Shown here in pieces: positions 23,060 to 33,953 of a stretch of DNA of 64,000 nt. Below the pieces are notes generated by a model, which was not told where the DNA came from, did no database searches, and saw nothing but the letters and a program-made list of their open reading frames with translations. The translations under genes and the position numbers were made by a program. The stretch comes from Acanthochlamys bracteata (lineage: Eukaryota; Streptophyta; Magnoliopsida; Pandanales; Velloziaceae). How positions within the stretch are numbered: the first letter of the stretch is position 1; every line of letters begins with the position of its first letter. The stretch lies in the NCBI GenBank assembly GCA_019914995.1, contig CM034139.1, forward strand, positions 563,001-627,000. The letters run 5' to 3'.

Positions 23060-23640
23060 CGAATAGGAGTAGCTATTGAAACAATCTGGGCGAGAACACC
23101 GAACTTTCCATTTACCCCTTTTTTTTTTTTTTTTTAAATTATTCGAGGTTCGGCGGGCGAGATCTGTTGATCGGGCACGAAACCGAACCGCGTTGTCTGC
23201 TGGACGGGTGGTCGGGCCCAGTCGATCGATCGGCCCGGCGAGAGGCGTGCTGATCGAGCACGCGGTGACGATCGATCGAGCGAATAGACGGCGGAGTCGG
23301 GGCGATTCGAAATCCGCCAGCGAATCGATGGCGATTGATGGCGAAGTCGGCGATTGCTCTGCGGCGATTCGGCAGCAGCCGGAAAAGATGACGGAAGAAG
23401 ATGATGGCGTAGGAGGTGACGGCGACGCTTGGCGGTGGCGGCGGCGGCGAAGGTGGGTTTTTTTTTTTTTTTTTTTACTTCGATAGATCTAATCCGATTA
23501 AATTACCGGACTTGTTTTTGGTCGGAATTTCTAACCGTTATAACCGTACCTCCATGATTATAACGGATGTCGGAATCTGGACGTCGCAGTCGTTTTCTCC
23601 ACGACGGCAGGCGATCTAGGGTTTTGCTCTGGTACCAAGA
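23060..23640 (-). other. 5' leader of the copia element, GC-rich between homopolymer tracts
   Basis: The leader between primer site and gag is unusually GC-rich (23140-23455) for this window and is bracketed by T runs at about 23119-23136 and 23459-23476. The plus-strand open frames across it are low-complexity and not a gene. Confidence 0.6.
23626..23637 (-). other. Primer binding site of the copia element (initiator Met-tRNA type)
   Basis: On the minus strand TGGTACCAGAGC follows the 5' LTR after three bases. It matches the usual TGGTATCAGAGC with one change. Confidence 0.85.
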
Positions 23641-23830
23641 TGAAAAACTCTTTCAATCTTATTATTATCATTCAATATAAGTACATATATATAGACTCCT
23701 TATAAATCTAAATAAGGAGAGTTTTAAATAAAGAAAGATATCTAAATATAATTCTAATAAAGATATCCAGAATAAAATATAATTCTAAGGAAAGATATCT
23801 AAAATAATATATTGTTGACTCACGCCAACA
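23641..23830 (-). repeat. 5' LTR of the copia element
   Basis: 190 bp, same length and ends as the 18623-18812 copy. A TATA-like tatatata lies near the middle (about 23688). Confidence 0.9.
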
Positions 23831-24207
23831 TACACCGTGCTCAAGCATGGATGAAACAAACAGCTGATGCTCATCGCCATGAGTTGGAATTTTCAGTCGA
23901 CGATAGAGTCTATATTAAACTACAGCCCCATCGTCAACAATTACTGACTGGGAGGACAGATCAGAAATTATCTTATCGGTATTTTGCCCCCTTTCGCATC
24001 TCTGGCCGTATTGCTCCGGTTGCTTACCGTATTGACCTTCCTCCAGACTTACGCATTCACTCAGTTTTTCATGTTTCCCAACTGAAAGATGCTCGCTTTG
24101 TACGTCCGTCATTTTCAGAGGTCTTGCAGGATCAGACCTTACAGGAAGAAAGGGCGTTGCAGGCGTCAGGACTCGAGGACGAATCCGTTCTTGGAGGGGA
24201 AGGGGAA
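23831..24207 (+). pseudogene. Integrase C-terminal part of the gypsy element
   Basis: Downstream of the copia insertion the gypsy frame resumes: HRAQAWMKQTADAHRHELEF, VDDRVYIKLQPHRQ, SVFHVSQLKDARF. No chromodomain is evident after the SH3-like end. The frame ends with a TGA at the first bases of the right LTR. Confidence 0.85.
24191..24207 (+). other. Polypurine tract of the gypsy element
   Basis: ggaggggaaggggaa directly before the right LTR (TGATAAAG at 24208). Confidence 0.8.
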
Positions 24208-24775
24208 TGATAAAGACAGTAGAACTAAGGAGGATGAATTGGGGAGTCTCTCTGCAGACACCAAGGAAATGGGAAGATAAAGACAGCTGGAAACAGGGGA
24301 TGCCAAAACAAAAAAAATATATGATGACAAAACTCACCGGAAGACTTCGCTGGAGCCGGAGGCCGGCGATGAGATGTCAGAGGTGTCTAGGGTGCATGCC
24401 AGGCGGTTCGGAAAGATAAGAGTGCTTACCGGAGCATGCAAACGGGGGCTAATTACTGTGCTGGGTCACCATTCAAATGGTGACCCGAGCGCAGCATAGG
24501 GGGCATATAAGGTGCCCTGTGCTGTCATTGATCCTTTAGGAACTTTTAGAAATTATGTTTAAATTTTAATAAACTTTTTTATGAAAGTGTTTAATGTGTA
24601 GAAGAGTTTCAATTAGATTGAAACTCTGTAGATATAAATAAAGAATTATGCCTAGCAATGTGGCATATAAGATTATTTTTCACCTTTTACTTAATATCAT
24701 CTGTTCCTCTACCTTGTTCTCACTATTTCTTCCTTGTTCGTCTCCAATTTTTACTTTGTTCATCAATTCAATTCA
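24208..24775 (+). repeat. Right LTR of the gypsy element
   Basis: Starts TGATAAAGACAG and follows the left LTR block by block, with a deletion of about 40 bp where the left copy has the ggaacaaatgcagctgatgg stretch (from 13994). Its 3' end is placed near attcaattca and is approximate. Confidence 0.75.
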
Positions 24776-25600
24776 TTTTGGTATAGTAAATACTAACTAT
24801 AATTATTAATTTTATGATTTATAAATTATGCTTCAATTGACTCTCGCAATCATAATTAATAAAATCATTTAAATATTAAATTTAATATTGATTAGATATA
24901 AAATTTAATACTTAAATATTTTTTTATATAAGAATTAATAACCTACAATAAATTCAACAATACATATATCACACATATCCAACAAATAAATCAAATTTAT
25001 AAGAGTTTGTTTCTAACTCCATTTCAAAAAATTTAGCTATTCATCTTTATATCACACAAAATTAAATTATATGAAAAATACAAACACGAAAAATAAAGAA
25101 ACAAATATGAAATTTTAAGCTTGTGTAATACGGCAGCGAATCCGATAATGATTCCGGCCCAGATCTGAATCTCTCACGTCGTCGTCTGTGCTCTCTTTCA
25201 CTCAGTGTCTGCCTCTGTCTTGCTATTGATTTCTTTTCCGATCCGGATCTGGATCTCCTTCCTCCCACCATACTTTTCGTTTTCTCTGCTCCATTTTTTA
25301 AATAACCAATCACCCACTGAAATTCGGAAAGAATTCGGTTCTCTCGCGAAATTCTCTTACTTGATTTTTCTTTTCCCTTTTTGTGGTGGAGAAAAATGGA
25401 GGGGCCGCCGCTCCATCAACGCTCCAGCAAGTCAACTCTCTCCATTGTATGTGGCTGTTGCATGTGACTTCATTATACTATTAATCATGCTTAGATTAAG
25501 CTAATTGCATGTGACTGATGTAAAAAGCATATTTCACGTGGGCTTACATAAAGCCCAAGAATACAATTTCTTTTCTTCTCATCTGGATGCAAAATTAATT
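24776..25600. other. Intergenic DNA with a possible orphan first exon near 25396
   Basis: No complete gene is seen. A C/T-rich stretch (25160-25390) resembles a plant leader and is followed by an ATG at 25396 reading MEGPPLHQRSSKSTLSI before a possible donor (attGTATGTGG near 25446). No downstream exon was found, so this may be the abandoned 5' end of a gene. Low confidence. Confidence 0.25.
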
Positions 25601-25604
25601 CTGG

Positions 25605-25860
25605 GTGCGTCTGTGATCGTTTATGAAATATTTTTTTTTTTAAAATGAAAAATATTTTTATTTTTTTTAAATAAGTTTTATTTTTTTTATTTCTAAAAAA
25701 AATAAAAGTTTACAATAAAAAAATTTTATTACGTAAAATTTTTCTACTCTATCTAAATTTTTAAATAAATTTTCTAAATACTTATAAAATATGTATTAAA
25801 AAATATAAAATTAGAAAAAAGTTAAAAAGTTGTTTTTAAAATGTCATGCCAAACGCACCC
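25605..25860. mobile_element. Tourist-like MITE (family A)
   Basis: Ends gggtgcgt and acgcaccc are inverted. The interior has the family core ttacgtaaaatttttcta and acttataaaatatgtatta. No target duplication was identified. Confidence 0.65.
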
Positions 25861-26034
25861 TGATATTTAATTCATAATAATAAAAAAATAGTTATAATAT
25901 ATTAATATGACATAAAAATATACATAACTATATATTTATCAATATGATCCTACTCGTGAATCTTATTAGTCTTATTTATCAATATGACATTTACTCTTGA
26001 ACTAACTTATTTAGTCAGATTAGGGTTTGATTTA

Positions 26035-26515
26035 AAAGAGTTCTGGTATGTTATGGGTAATTCGAAATCTACCTAATATGGTAAATAGATTCGGATCACT
26101 TTCGGATTGATTCAAATTATCATAATAAATCCGTATAATTATTTATATAGTACATATTAATTAATAATTATAAAATACTAAAAATAATAAAATTAAAATT
26201 TAACTTAGATATATAATAATTTGCTTAGTTTATCTTGATTATTTCTTATTCAATTTATACATTTATCAAAATTAACATTTCTTATTTTGGATAAACTATA
26301 TTTAATAAATTTTTAACTATTATTATTAGAAGTTAATTTTGATGTTTCTCGCTTCAATAATTTTGATTATTAAATAAATTATGCTATGGTTGATAATTTT
26401 GACATATATAAATAATTATATTGGTTGGATTAGAATTGAGCAATTTTTTTCCGATTATTAAATTGATCGATCCGAACTTAATATGTTAACCCATACTACC
26501 ACTTCTAGACCTAAA
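26035..26515. mobile_element. hAT-like MITE remnant (family C1)
   Basis: Body words shared with the 10.86-kb copy include gattcggatcactttcgg, atttatatagtacatatta and ccgattattaaattgatcg. The ends are too diverged to place. Confidence 0.5.
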
Positions 26516-26589
26516 TTCGAATTCCAATAAGAATACATATTTGAATTTTTAGAAAGTATTTATTTTAAATCATGACCAAGTGTGACATG

Positions 26590-26830
26590 TATGCTTTGGA
26601 CTTAAATACAACTTGTGCGACTATATACTGGTCGCTCGGCATAAGTACGACTCTGTACGATTCAAGTGTGATTCAGTGACACAAGTCTGATCCTGTACTT
26701 TAAGTGCAATTCAGTCAGTCTCAAATTCGATCTAGTGCGATCTAATTTGACCCAAGTGTAATCTTCTGTGATACAGTGCCACTCAAGTGCGACCATGAGC
26801 GACATAGTGCTAGCGAATTTGGACTTCATG
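26590..26830. repeat. GTGCGAC-rich segment
   Basis: Repeated words gtgcgac, gtgcgatc, agtgcaattcagt and caagtgcgacc occur with irregular spacing. It resembles the segment at 7.79-7.91 kb and has no coding frame. Confidence 0.45.
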
Positions 26831-27284
26831 CTGATCTGTTTTCGACTTAAAATCGACTTTATTTTGACTTTCTATTTTGACCTAATTTTTTACTATTATA
26901 TTAGTTGAAACTTTTGTAATAAATGCCGACATGGTGTCTTAGCTGGCTAGCATATGGATCGCGTAACTTTTAACAAGTCTTACTTCAAATATTTAAAGTT
27001 TAATATGGTTGTGCTAATACGTGGTGTAAAATGATGCATATGCTTCGAAGAGGAGTGATATCATAAATTCAGCAGCGACGACAAGGGCCGTCAAATTGCG
27101 ATCAGACAGTTCAAACATAGCCACGACAGCGGCAAAACATCTATATATAAGGGGCACATCGGCATCTTAGAGCACAACTTGTTTAACACTCGATCTATGC
27201 TGGTTACTGAAGCTAACCTTACGAGAACAAGTTATTATAACATCATATTGTATCTTTAGAGAATATAATCTAATAAGATATTTG
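26831..27284. other. Intergenic DNA, no gene seen
   Basis: Nothing recognised apart from short AT-rich words. Confidence 0.4.
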
Positions 27285-27535
27285 AGAGGATTTATTGAAA
27301 ATGAGTTTTTCTGAAAATAAATGTATTTTAAAAATTTTGAAATATGAGCTATATGTTTTTTACCTAAACATAAATAAAAATAATTAATATAAGATCTCAC
27401 GACGTAAAATTTTTATAAATTTTTTAAAATATTAAAAAAAATCTGTACAATATTTTAGAAATTTTATTGAGAAATATAAAATAAAAAATTAAAGTGAAAA
27501 GGAATTTTTAAACTCTCCTAAACATCCACTAAAAC
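27285..27535. mobile_element. Tourist-like MITE copy (family A), degenerate
   Basis: Contains the family core gatctcacgacgtaaaattt and ends near ctctcctaaacatcc. Opposite end uncertain. Confidence 0.5.
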
Positions 27536-27935
27536 AATTGACCGAACTTGAAAGTCAACAGGCTAAACTGGATTGTGACAAGGTGCCACCTACAGGAAAA
27601 TAAAAATACGGAATTAATACTGATGAAGATGTTTAATCTACAAAACACAAATTTCAGACCAAAAGAGTGAGTTTATTTATTTTGCTTAGTTTGATTTATT
27701 AAAAATACTTGATATGTTTGAGACCATGTATTTAAAAAATATTTTACTTAGAAATTATGATTTTCTTTTGTTGCTACATGTAATTTTGAGGCATAAACAT
27801 TTCGACATTTAAAGTAAGGTATTTTCATAAATGCACGAACTTTTGTACTGTTAGAATTAGGAAAAATTAGTTGTGTCCGTTAGGAATTTCAATGACGATG
27901 AATATGTTGTTTGATGTTTGAATATCGATCTTGGT

Positions 27936-28450
27936 TAGGGGTGAAAATATGGGCGGTCCGCTTCGGAACAGCCCGACCTGTCTGGTCCAAATGAATAAAT
28001 TAGGCCTGATCAGTTCGGCCTGCTTTTTATACCTGATCTGGATCGATTTAGCTCGGTTACAATTTTTATAATCCGACCCGTTTATCCGTTTAATTTTTTT
28101 AATTTTATAGAATAAATAAATAATAATTGTTAATAACAATTTTCAAAATTTTGTGATTAATATAAAAATAAATGATAAATATCTTTTATTATAAAAAAAT
28201 TTATAATAAAAAATATTTTTTATTAGAAATTAATCTGGTCAACTATCAATATTAATCAGATCAATAGATACACATTGATCGGTCAATGTGTATAATACTA
28301 TGCGGCTGGACCAATAATATCATCCCAATATTGCATGTTGGACAGGGACGGATCGGTCTGATCCTGTTATTATTTACGGCAGGACAAACTTGGACCAATT
28401 GATCAGGTCGTGGGCTGGCCCGTTCAGCCTAGCTCAATTTTGCAACTCTA
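27936..28450. mobile_element. hAT-like MITE (family C2), 515 bp
   Basis: Starts TAGGGGTGAAAAT, ends TTTTGCAACTCTA. Flanking 8-mers atcttggt (27928-27935) and attttggt (28451-28458) match at 7 of 8. The interior shares tcaatattaatcagatcaa and tattgcatgttggac-type blocks with the copy at 31.64 kb. No coding capacity. Confidence 0.8.
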
Positions 28451-28659
28451 ATTTTGGTAGTAAGTGTTGGTCAATTATTAACGTTGATGGTTATAATACT
28501 TCATTAATTATTTTGGAGAAGTTTGTATGTTGCGTTGAGACTTAAGAGTAGATATTAAATATTGTATATTTTTTTTAGTTGATATATTTAAATGCTGACG
28601 CGTATATTGAATTGAATGGTTAATAGTGTAAATTATTCAAAAGGTTGTCTATATGCTGA

Positions 28660-28895
28660 GGGCGTATTTACCAACCACTCAAACTCTATTTTCTTCAAAC
28701 TCATTTTTAATAAAAAATAAATATAAATTTTAAATAAATTTTTTTATTAAATTTTTTTCCTAAAATTTAATTTTAGAACTTACTTTTAATTCAAAATTAA
28801 TATAAAAATTTATTTTTATTAAATATTTTTATTTTAAATTTATTTTTAAAATAGTGAATTTACCTTATGATAAACACGCCCTAAATATTACCGGC
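28660..28895. mobile_element. MITE of family B
   Basis: The ends gggcgtatttacc and taaacacgccc are inverted repeats. The interior is A/T runs (attcaaaattaatataaaa). Related copies lie at 44.17 and 47.18 kb. Confidence 0.65.
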
Positions 28896-28959
28896 TGAAT
28901 TTTATCGTTTACCGACCAAAATCTAAGTCACTATTTAGTCGAGCACCGACTAATACCAT

Positions 28960-29313
28960 TAGAGATGCAAATTTAGGCTAGCTCGCGGCTCGGTCAAATA
29001 GCCTGAGGTTTGGTCCGTCTGGCCTGCGAACAGTAATAAGATCGGGCTAACCCAGCCTGATTTAATAGGCAATTTCGGGCTGACATTATCGCCCAATATG
29101 TCTGATTATTATGTGCGTTAACCAGCCAATGTTGACTCGTTGACCACATCAATTTTTAATTAAAAAATTCTTTAATAATAAAAAATTATTTTAATAATAA
29201 AATACTTAGTATTTATTTTTATCTTAATAATAATTTTAAAAAATATTTTTAAATTATTATTATTTATTTATATATAAAAAAATAAATCAGCCCAGCATAT
29301 ATTTGCAACTTTG
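28960..29313. mobile_element. hAT-like MITE (family C2), 354 bp, perfect 8-bp target duplication
   Basis: Starts TAGAGATGCAAAT and ends ATTTGCAACTTTG. The flanks aataccat (28952-28959) and aataccat (29314-29321) are identical. Shorter than the other C2 copies because of internal deletions. Non-coding. Confidence 0.85.
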
Positions 29314-29689
29314 AATACCATGTAATTGATAGAGTTACAGGCTAACCAACTAGTCGGTAACACATATCTGACTGAAATATGATAAGTAATCTTACTGATT
29401 AAATGTCGTTTCAAATTTTGTTAAAAAGCGAACTTTTGGTGAAAAAGAATTTTTTATAAACTTTTAGAAAATGGATTTGCCTTTTATAAATTTAAAAATA
29501 ATAAAAATTATATGAGTAGTAAAAATGTTGGTAAACATATGTGAATAGTTAAAAACTATATGAATAGTAAAATTATATTAAAAATTAATTTTTAAATTCT
29601 AGCAAGATTCAGAAGGGAGTAAAAATGTACAATTGTAAAAAATAAAAGCAAGGGTTTCTTTTCTTTTTTTTTTCTAAAAGTTTGTTTTG

Positions 29690-29935
29690 TGCTGTTACGT
29701 TCGTGAGTACTTATAAAATAAACTTTTTTAAAATACAAAATATTTTTATTCTTTTTTGAAAAAATTTTACTTTTTGATTAAAAATAAAAATAAATAATAG
29801 TAAGATTAATTTTTTTTTTTAAAGTTTTAAATAAACTGAATAGGATATTGTAAAAAATTTATTAAAAAATATAATAAAAAGTTAAACTAAAAATTGATTG
29901 CTAATCACTATCAAACGGCGCCAGGCGTTCTGTAA
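29690..29935. mobile_element. Tourist-like MITE (family A)
   Basis: Family words gagtacttataaaataaac at the left and ttgctaatcactatcaaacg at the right, with the usual A/T core. The ends are decayed. Confidence 0.5.
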
Positions 29936-30147
29936 TTTCGTAACGTTAGGATGGTTCAAAATTATCAACCAACCAAAAAAAAAAAAAAAAAAAATCTACA
30001 GTCTAATATTCAACCAAATTGGTATGATATTATTGCCTTTGAATTAGAGATATTGGTTGTTTGGACTTTGGAGACGATCGGTTAGATCTTGATGCGGAGA
30101 TCCTTAATTACCATCGTCCTGTTCTTCTCTAGAGTCTTCCTCTCCGA

Positions 30148-30215
30148 TTTGAAAGTAATTTATTTATTTATAAATATTGGTGGTTTGAAAGTAATTTATT
30201 TATTTATAAATATTA
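30148..30215. repeat. Short tandem duplication (~36-bp unit, two copies)
   Basis: ttgaaagtaatttatttatt followed by tataaatatt occurs twice in a row, separated by ggtgg. Confidence 0.85.
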
Positions 30216-30330
30216 AATTTCAAAGTGAAATTTATGAAGAAAAAATTAAGTTGAATTTTTATATTTAAGTTATTTTGATAGTGAATTAATTTAGGAAGAA
30301 GATATGTGGACATTACGATTTTAGGTACAC

Positions 30331-30692
30331 ATTGGCGCATATTAGTAAATATAAGGTGCGTAGAAATTTAAAATTCGATCAACACCGTTGGATATAAAAA
30401 AATATGAATCGTAAACATACTGATAAAATTTTAACTCAATCGGATCTCGAATCGATCTCCATCCGACCTCTTGATCAAGATGATAGAACAATAAAATTTT
30501 ACAAAATTTGCAAAATATAAGATATACATTTTTTTCTGTCATCTTGATCAAAAGGCCGAATGAAGATAGATTCAAGATCTGATTGAGTTAAAAATTTGTC
30601 AGTGTGTTTACGACTCATAATTCTTCATATTCAACGGTGTTGATCGAATTTTGAACTTTTTACGCACCTTATATTAACCAATATACGCCAAT
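30331..30692. mobile_element. Foldback element: 362-bp imperfect palindrome
   Basis: The left arm runs from attggcgcatat and the right arm ends atatacgccaat. Inverted pairs run through both arms: ataaggtgcgtag with tacgcaccttat, atcaacaccgttgga with tcaacggtgttgat, aactcaatcgg with ctgattgagtt, and gatcaagatgat with atcttgatc. The arms are about 155 bp with a loop of about 45 bp near 30510. Transcripts would fold into a long hairpin. Confidence 0.85.
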
Positions 30693-30984
30693 ATATATTT
30701 AAGGTAACAATGTACAAATATTTTCTTTCATTAATTTATGAAAAAAGTTGAGTTTAAAATGTTGGCAGACGTGCCCTTATTATTCCACAATCCACACCAT
30801 TGTCCAAGAGCTTTTCCTCTCGAAACAAATTTCTTTGCAATTCTACACACATGCACCAGCACTATTTGGATTTGATTAATTTGAAAAATTAAGTATATAT
30901 CAAGAGTTGTTTATAATAAATTAATTAATTAGTTAATGTAAGATAGCCCATTCTGTTTCACTTTAAGTTTTTTTTTCGTTTCAT

Positions 30985-31110
30985 ATTTTTTAATAAATTT
31001 TTTATAATATTTTATTATTAATTATTTTTTTAAATAAAAAATAAAAATTATTATTTGAAATAAACTAAAAATATTTTAGATTTAAAAAATTTTATTTTAT
31101 AAACACTCAC
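30985..31110. mobile_element. Tourist-like MITE fragment (family A)
   Basis: Contains gtttcatattttttaataa and ends ataaacactcacc. Only part of the element is seen. Confidence 0.4.
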
Positions 31111-31635
31111 CTTGCCTTTGTTGACTATTTCTGAACGCCATTCATTTTATATTAATTATTATGTTGCGAGGGAGATGTGATCTACCGGCGCAGTCGTAAG
31201 TGCTTGTACTTTGGTATTAAGGAGTCTTTTGAAAATATTTTTATTTCATTTCATCATTTAATTTTATTTTTATTTTTTAAAAGTTGAAGTATATAGATAA
31301 ATTATATATTTTAAAGTTTTATGTATGTAATTTTTATATTTAAAATTTTTTTTTATAAAAATGTTTTACTTTACGCACTCTTAAGTCTTAAATGATCTCT
31401 ATCAGTTTTTTTTTCTTTTTGCGTCTTTTTCCTTTTTTTTCATGTTGCATGAACTAATCAATTCTCAGTTAGTTAGTAATTGATTGGATGTAACTAATTA
31501 ATCTAAAGCTCATTGATGTATATTCAACAATTTCTCTAAATAAAATATGACTATGGGCTTTACTTTTATACGTAGTTAATAAATCATTTGATTCAAAAGC
31601 TTAAATCAGTAGATAAGATTAATTTTAGTTTAGTG
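31111..31635. other. Intergenic DNA, no gene seen
   Basis: A/T-rich, no coding frames, no boundary-defined repeat. Confidence 0.4.
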
Positions 31636-31643
31636 TCTATTAT

Positions 31644-32148
31644 TAGAGTTACAAATATAGACGGACCAGTTTAACTTGGCCAAATGAACGAATCGAATCG
31701 ACCCGGCCCGATTCGCTTCTCAAATTTGAGTCAGGTCGGTCGGTCCGGTTATATTTTTTATGATCGGGTTTTATTTGTTTATCCGTTCTATTTTTTATTT
31801 TATATAATAAATAAATAATAATAATATAAATTAATTTTTAATTATAATTAATATAAAAACTAAATAGTAAATATTTTTATTATTAAAATATTATTTTATA
31901 TTAAAAATATTTTATTAAAAGTTGATCTGATCAACTGTCAATATTGATCAAGTCAACGAATTATCGTTGATCGAAAAATGCATACAGTACATAGACGGAC
32001 GGGCCGCCTGGCTGGCTAATAATGTCGGACCAATATTGTCTATTGGATCGGATCGAATCAGCCTGATCCTATTATTTTTCACAAACTAAACGGATCAAAT
32101 CTCGAACTATTTGATCGGGCCGCGGACCGGCCTGAATTTATAACTCTA
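31644..32148. mobile_element. hAT-like MITE (family C2), 505 bp, perfect 8-bp target duplication
   Basis: Starts TAGAGTTACAAATATAG, ends AATTTATAACTCTA. The flanks tctattat (31636-31643) and tctattat (32149-32156) are identical. The subterminal regions are rich in gacccg, gatcgg and cggcc words, and the middle is A/T. No transposase frame. Confidence 0.88.
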
Positions 32149-32156
32149 TCTATTAT

Positions 32157-32671
32157 ACAGCTCACAAGCCCCAACAAATTTTGGATCTTAATTTGTGTGT
32201 TTTTCGTTGGCGGTAAATTCGTTTAAGAACAACACTACGTAGAATAATGGATACTAGATTACTAGGTTTGGCTTTGTTTCTCAATCGCTTATTATTTTAT
32301 ATTTTAATTTTGTATTTCTGAATACATTTTATATAATATCTATAAAAATTTTAAATTTTAAAATTCAGTAATATCGTATACTGTAAAATTTTATTATTAT
32401 TATTATTTTTTAATAAAAAATGAAGCTTGTATTGTGAAATATTTTTCAAATATTTTTTATTTAAAAAAAAACTCTATTACATAAATTCTTTCAAACATCG
32501 CCATTAATTTGAAGAAAGATAATAATTACGACAAAGTTCGCTGTTGAGTTAATCAATTAACTTTACATACAAAAATATATCCCTACCGAGTTAGGATCTC
32601 TATTTCATATTTTCAGTGATTGTAATATGGATGTCTATTTCAAAAGTTCACTAGAAGGTAGTACACAAAAT
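32157..32671. other. Downstream flank of the GT14 gene, no gene seen
   Basis: AT-rich DNA after the stop codon of the minus-strand gene. It includes the likely 3' UTR near 32.6 kb; no signal was assigned. Confidence 0.4.
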
Positions 32672-33953
32672 CTAAAAAGCAAATCTTAGAAGCTGGCCAA
32701 GAGCACCAGCCTCAAATTTCCTTGCGAACAGAAAGCAGACACTGGTGGGTTCTCTATTGTACATGCATTTGGAAGAACCATTCCTGATCTTATCAAGGAG
32801 CAGTCCTTCACTTATCTGCTGCAACTTGAACATCGCCGGATGTGAACCGCCGTGAGTCCAATCGACCCAAGTCAAGGTCCTGTTGGAATTCAGCTCAGGG
32901 AATAGCTTTGTCACAAGTGTAGGCACGTAGTGCTCGTCCATGTAGCAAGGTGGCTGACAATGTTCTGCAAACACAGGGAAGTACTTGCCATCTGTGACTA
33001 CAGTGACGGCAAGTCGACGGTGTGCCGTGAACCATTGAGACCCTTTGCGCCAATCCTGCAGGGTCACAATTGGTGACATCCGCTTGTTGTACCGCCCACG
33101 CCCAGTCTTTCCTGGCTGGTCGTAGGATTCAATGTAGCTCTTGCTTGAGTTGGTGATGTAGTTATAGACAAATGTGAAGTTGTACAGAGGGATGCACGCC
33201 TCTGAGAGTAGGATGAACCATTCGTTAGACGGGTCTAGAAGAGCGTTTGCCAGTAGCCGCCTCTCTGCTTCCATCATCGACGCCCGGCCCCATTCCACTT
33301 GCTATCAGAAATAAATGCATGAAAATCCATCAAAGAGATGATGGAAGTGGACTCAAGTTTGCATTCTAAATGGTTCGTTGCCAGGTTATTACAATATTCG
33401 TTGAAAGCTTTGGCAAAATGACGAAAGAAGGAGAGGCAGTTACCTTGCTCGGTATCCTGTGTCCAAAGAAAACCGATCCCTGCGGTGGCTCACTGCTGTA
33501 GTTCGGGGATGTATGGATGTATATCGAGAAGAGCTGGTGGTTAATTCCTTGGAAGAACTTCTCCCATAATGGCCTCAATGGCAACTTGCCTCTAGTCAAG
33601 AACATAAAAGCCAACTTAGGTGGTGGTCTTCCAGCATCTGTTGTTTCTGCAATCTTTACCGTTTCCGCTGCCTTCTGCAACAGATCCTCGTCGCTCATAG
33701 AGTGCCAAATACTGCTGTTTTGGAGTATCTCCTCATCTGTTTTATGGCTGCAGTTGCATGGTTTTGCTTCAGGGTAAGCATAGTAATGGTAGGAAGAAGA
33801 TATCAGTATGGATTTCCAGAGCGGAAGGGTCACAACAGACCCCAAGCCAAGCATTAGGATGCTTATGATAAGCTGCATTGCCCGGGACTTCAAGCTGCAA
33901 TCGGTCGGCAAGTCTTGTTTCTGGCTTCCACGGTTACCGGTAGCCATTGTCAC
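32672..33953 (-). CDS. Core-2/I-branching beta-1,6-GlcNAc-transferase-like protein (GT14)
   Basis: Two exons, 33953-33444 and 33301-32672, join in phase 0 over a 142-bp GT-AG intron (AAG|GTAACT ... TAG|CAAGTG) into 379 residues, the usual length for plant GT14 (DUF266) proteins. Residues about 26-46 form one hydrophobic segment (QLIISILMLGLGSVVTLPL) after a short basic-polar tail, as in type II Golgi proteins. Family words are KLAFMFLTRGKLPLRPLWEKFF, WGRASMMEAERRLLANALLD, FILLSEACIPLYNF and KGSQWF near the middle of the second exon. The family is thought to add sugars to glycoproteins or proteoglycans in the Golgi; the plant substrates are mostly unknown. Start chosen at MTMATG; the second ATG two codons on is also possible. 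No breaks seen. Confidence 0.93.

Larger units (their letters stand above)
18623..23830 (-). mobile_element. Ty1/copia LTR retrotransposon nested antisense in the gypsy integrase
   Basis: Two 190-bp LTRs (18623-18812 and 23641-23830) flank a minus-strand interior ordered gag, protease, integrase, RT, RNase H, which is the Ty1/copia order. The element is 5208 bp long. The 5' LTR on its own strand is the one at 23641-23830. Its reading frames are broken, so it is not autonomous. The 5-mers just outside (tcaga and tacac) do not match, so no target duplication can be claimed. Confidence 0.92.
13748..24775 (+). mobile_element. Ty3/gypsy LTR retrotransposon, decayed, with nested copia element
   Basis: Order: left LTR, primer site, gag, protease, reverse transcriptase, RNase H, integrase, polypurine tract, right LTR. 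This order (integrase last) defines Ty3/gypsy. The coding part is broken by frameshifts and stops and by a Ty1/copia element at 18623-23830. Without that insert it would be about 5.8 kb. The outer right end is approximate and no convincing 5-bp target duplication was found. Confidence 0.9.

Noticed and set aside
23076..23486. Arg-rich 136-codon plus-strand frame
   Set aside because: Lies in the GC-rich leader of the copia element on the opposite strand; repetitive Arg/Gly/Asp composition.
29967..29992. A22-type tract that could be a retroposon tail
   Set aside because: No RNA-gene-like or mRNA-like sequence upstream and no flanking direct repeats found.
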